Shown here: one piece after another, positions 6,214 to 6,744 of the stretch
How positions within the stretch are numbered: the first letter of the stretch is position 1
Layout of the letters: every line of letters starts with the position of its first letter
Translations under genes and position numbers: made by a program
Notes under the pieces: generated by a model
Seen by the model: the letters and a program-made list of their open reading frames with translations, nothing else
Told to the model about the DNA's origin: nothing
Databases searched by the model: none
Assembly (NCBI GenBank): GCA_043769275.1
Contig: JAYVJM010000016.1
Location: 1-6,744 of the forward strand
Source: JAYVJM01 sp043769275
Lineage (GTDB): Bacteria; Pseudomonadota; Gammaproteobacteria; Pseudomonadales; UBA7239
Direction: 5' to 3'
Length of the DNA stretch: 6,744 nt

Positions 6214-6234
6214 TCTCTCACAATGGGGGAGAGA
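6214..6234. repeat. Palindrome between the ferredoxin gene and SIR2
   Basis: TCTCTC (6214-6219) pairs with GAGAGA (6229-6234) around a 9-nt loop, ACAATGGGG. It belongs to the same general class of CTCTC...GGGGGAGAG intergenic palindromes seen at 966-1002 and 3178-3194. On the minus strand it lies downstream of the ferredoxin stop and upstream of the SIR2 start. The bases after it on that strand are A-rich, not T-rich, so it does not look like a rho-independent terminator. Confidence 0.55.
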
Positions 6235-6252
6235 CATAGTCGCACCAATAAT

Positions 6253-6627
6253 TTACGCTTCGTCTATCACGCACTGCACTTGCGGCTCGCGGTGATAAAT
6301 CAAATCTTCCACCGGCACGCCACCCACGAAATGTTGAGAAATGACGCGGTCAAGATTGGCAGGGGTGACGTTGTAATACCAGATGCCGTCTGGCTGCACG
6401 CACACAATCGGTCCGCCTTTGCAGGTGGCAAAACACGAAACCCGCGAGCGTTTAACGCGCAACTCTCCGTCGGCAATACCCGCAGCTTTGAATTTTTCGC
6501 CTAAAGAATCAAACAGTGCCTGCGATTGCCCGTCTTGCGTGCAGCGCGGACCCGTACACACCAGCATGTGGCGGCGGTAGTCACCCATTTTGGGCTTTTC
6601 GATAGGGGGTTTTTCCACCACTGACAT
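6253..6627 (-). CDS. Thioredoxin-like [2Fe-2S] ferredoxin of cobalamin-cluster type
   Basis: This small soluble electron carrier has a thioredoxin-like fold. Four cysteines sit in the expected pattern for one [2Fe-2S] centre: CTGPRC (Cys24, Cys29) and CFATC (Cys65, Cys69), the second followed by KGGPIVCVQPDGIWYYNVTP (70-89), which is strongly conserved in the family. A fifth cysteine (Cys76) is probably not a ligand. Related proteins are often encoded beside B12 genes and the CbiX/CbiW chelatase; by inference it could supply electrons for cobalt reduction before CobO acts, but no sequence feature proves the partner. The start is uncertain: ATG at 6625-6627 gives 124 residues, while ATG at 6586-6588 (Met14, MGDYRRHMLVC) gives 111. 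Neither has a clear ribosome binding site, and the conserved domain begins only after Met14. The gene lies 83 nt upstream of SIR2, on the same strand. Confidence 0.85.
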   Translation of the reverse strand: MSVVEKPPIEKPKMGDYRRHMLVCTGPRCTQDGQSQALFDSLGEKFKAAGIADGELRVKRSRVSCFATCKGGPIVCVQPDGIWYYNVTPANLDRVISQHFVGGVPVEDLIYHREPQVQCVIDEA

Positions 6628-6744
6628 GTGCTGTTAATTCTGGACACCAAACCTTCAGGCAACTGCCAACGTTATCGTCTGAATTATGAACACGCCTAAT
6701 CTAGCTACAGCGTTTGGTGTGTTGTTACTATCTGATGTTACGCA
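6628..6744. other. Upstream region of the ferredoxin gene with a spaced 9-bp inverted repeat
   Basis: This right-end stretch holds ACACCAAAC (6644-6652) and its exact reverse complement GTTTGGTGT (6712-6720), 59 nt apart. It could be part of a leader structure or operator upstream of the minus-strand genes. No B12-box heptamer (GCCACTG) is present on either strand here, so a cobalamin riboswitch is not supported. A plus-strand ATG at 6686 and a minus-strand frame ending in TGA at 6655-6657 are both open to the window edge, but neither can be recognised. No convincing promoter was found. Confidence 0.4.

Noticed and set aside
5688..6239. 183-codon plus-strand open frame opposite the SIR2 gene
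   Set aside because: It is an antisense shadow of the AT-rich SIR2 gene, rich in Ser/Phe/Leu with no recognisable domain, while the minus strand carries clear ordered SIR2 motifs.
6628..6744. Possible cobalamin riboswitch upstream of the ferredoxin gene
   Set aside because: No GCCACTG B12 box and no matching core elements on either strand in the part that is visible; a riboswitch further right cannot be excluded.
6686..6744. Plus-strand ATG opening a frame (MNTPNLATAFGVLLL...) to the window edge, possibly a divergent gene
   Set aside because: Only 19 codons are visible, with no ribosome binding site and no recognisable similarity; the opposite strand is also open over this stretch.
6655..6744. 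Minus-strand frame open from the right edge to TGA at 6655-6657, possibly the tail of an upstream gene
   Set aside because: 29 residues without any recognisable motif; an open frame of that length is expected by chance.

Overview
The window reads as a cobalamin (B12)/siroheme gene cluster from a Gram-negative proteobacterium. I favour a beta- or gammaproteobacterium because of the fused trifunctional CysG, the CobO-type adenosyltransferase and the dispersed intergenic palindromes typical of these groups. No genus can be assigned from the sequence. Nearly all real genes lie on the minus strand, so transcription runs from right to left.

In transcription order there is a thioredoxin-like [2Fe-2S] ferredoxin (6627-6253), then a SIR2-family protein (6169-4904) overlapping a HerA-type ATPase by 11 nt (4914-3211). 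These are followed by siroheme synthase cysG (3153-1765), corrinoid adenosyltransferase cobO (1610-1008) and the first 206 codons of cobD/cbiB (916-293). At the left edge, on the plus strand, the last third or so of an IS630-family transposase ends inside the cobD gene and truncates it. The transposase and cobD stop codons overlap on opposite strands, at 293-296.

The metabolic genes fit together. CysG makes precorrin-2 and siroheme from uroporphyrinogen III. CobO puts the upper adenosyl ligand on the corrinoid. CobD/CbiB attaches the aminopropanol arm before nucleotide-loop assembly. The ferredoxin is a plausible electron carrier for one of these steps, by inference only. Because cobD is cut, this copy of the pathway is probably broken at the aminopropanol step unless the gene is duplicated or another allele is intact.

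The SIR2 + HerA pair is the most interesting part. It matches the architecture of the SIR2-HerA (Nezha) anti-phage system: an NAD-consuming SIR2 effector with a hexameric HerA ATPase. Here it sits between two cobalamin-cluster genes on the same strand, with no obvious terminator on either side. It is more AT-rich than its neighbours, especially in the SIR2 gene, and the short gaps at both ends carry related G/C-rich palindromes. This looks like a defence cassette inserted into a housekeeping operon. The system type is known; the setting, the palindromes at its edges and two A8 tracts in the SIR2 gene deserve a second look.

No gene-free stretch exceeds 300 bases. The gaps at 917-1007, 1611-1764, 3154-3210 and 6170-6252 hold palindromes or repeats. 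The right-end gap (6628-6744) holds a spaced inverted repeat and no recognisable B12 riboswitch. I found no tRNA, rRNA or CRISPR array.
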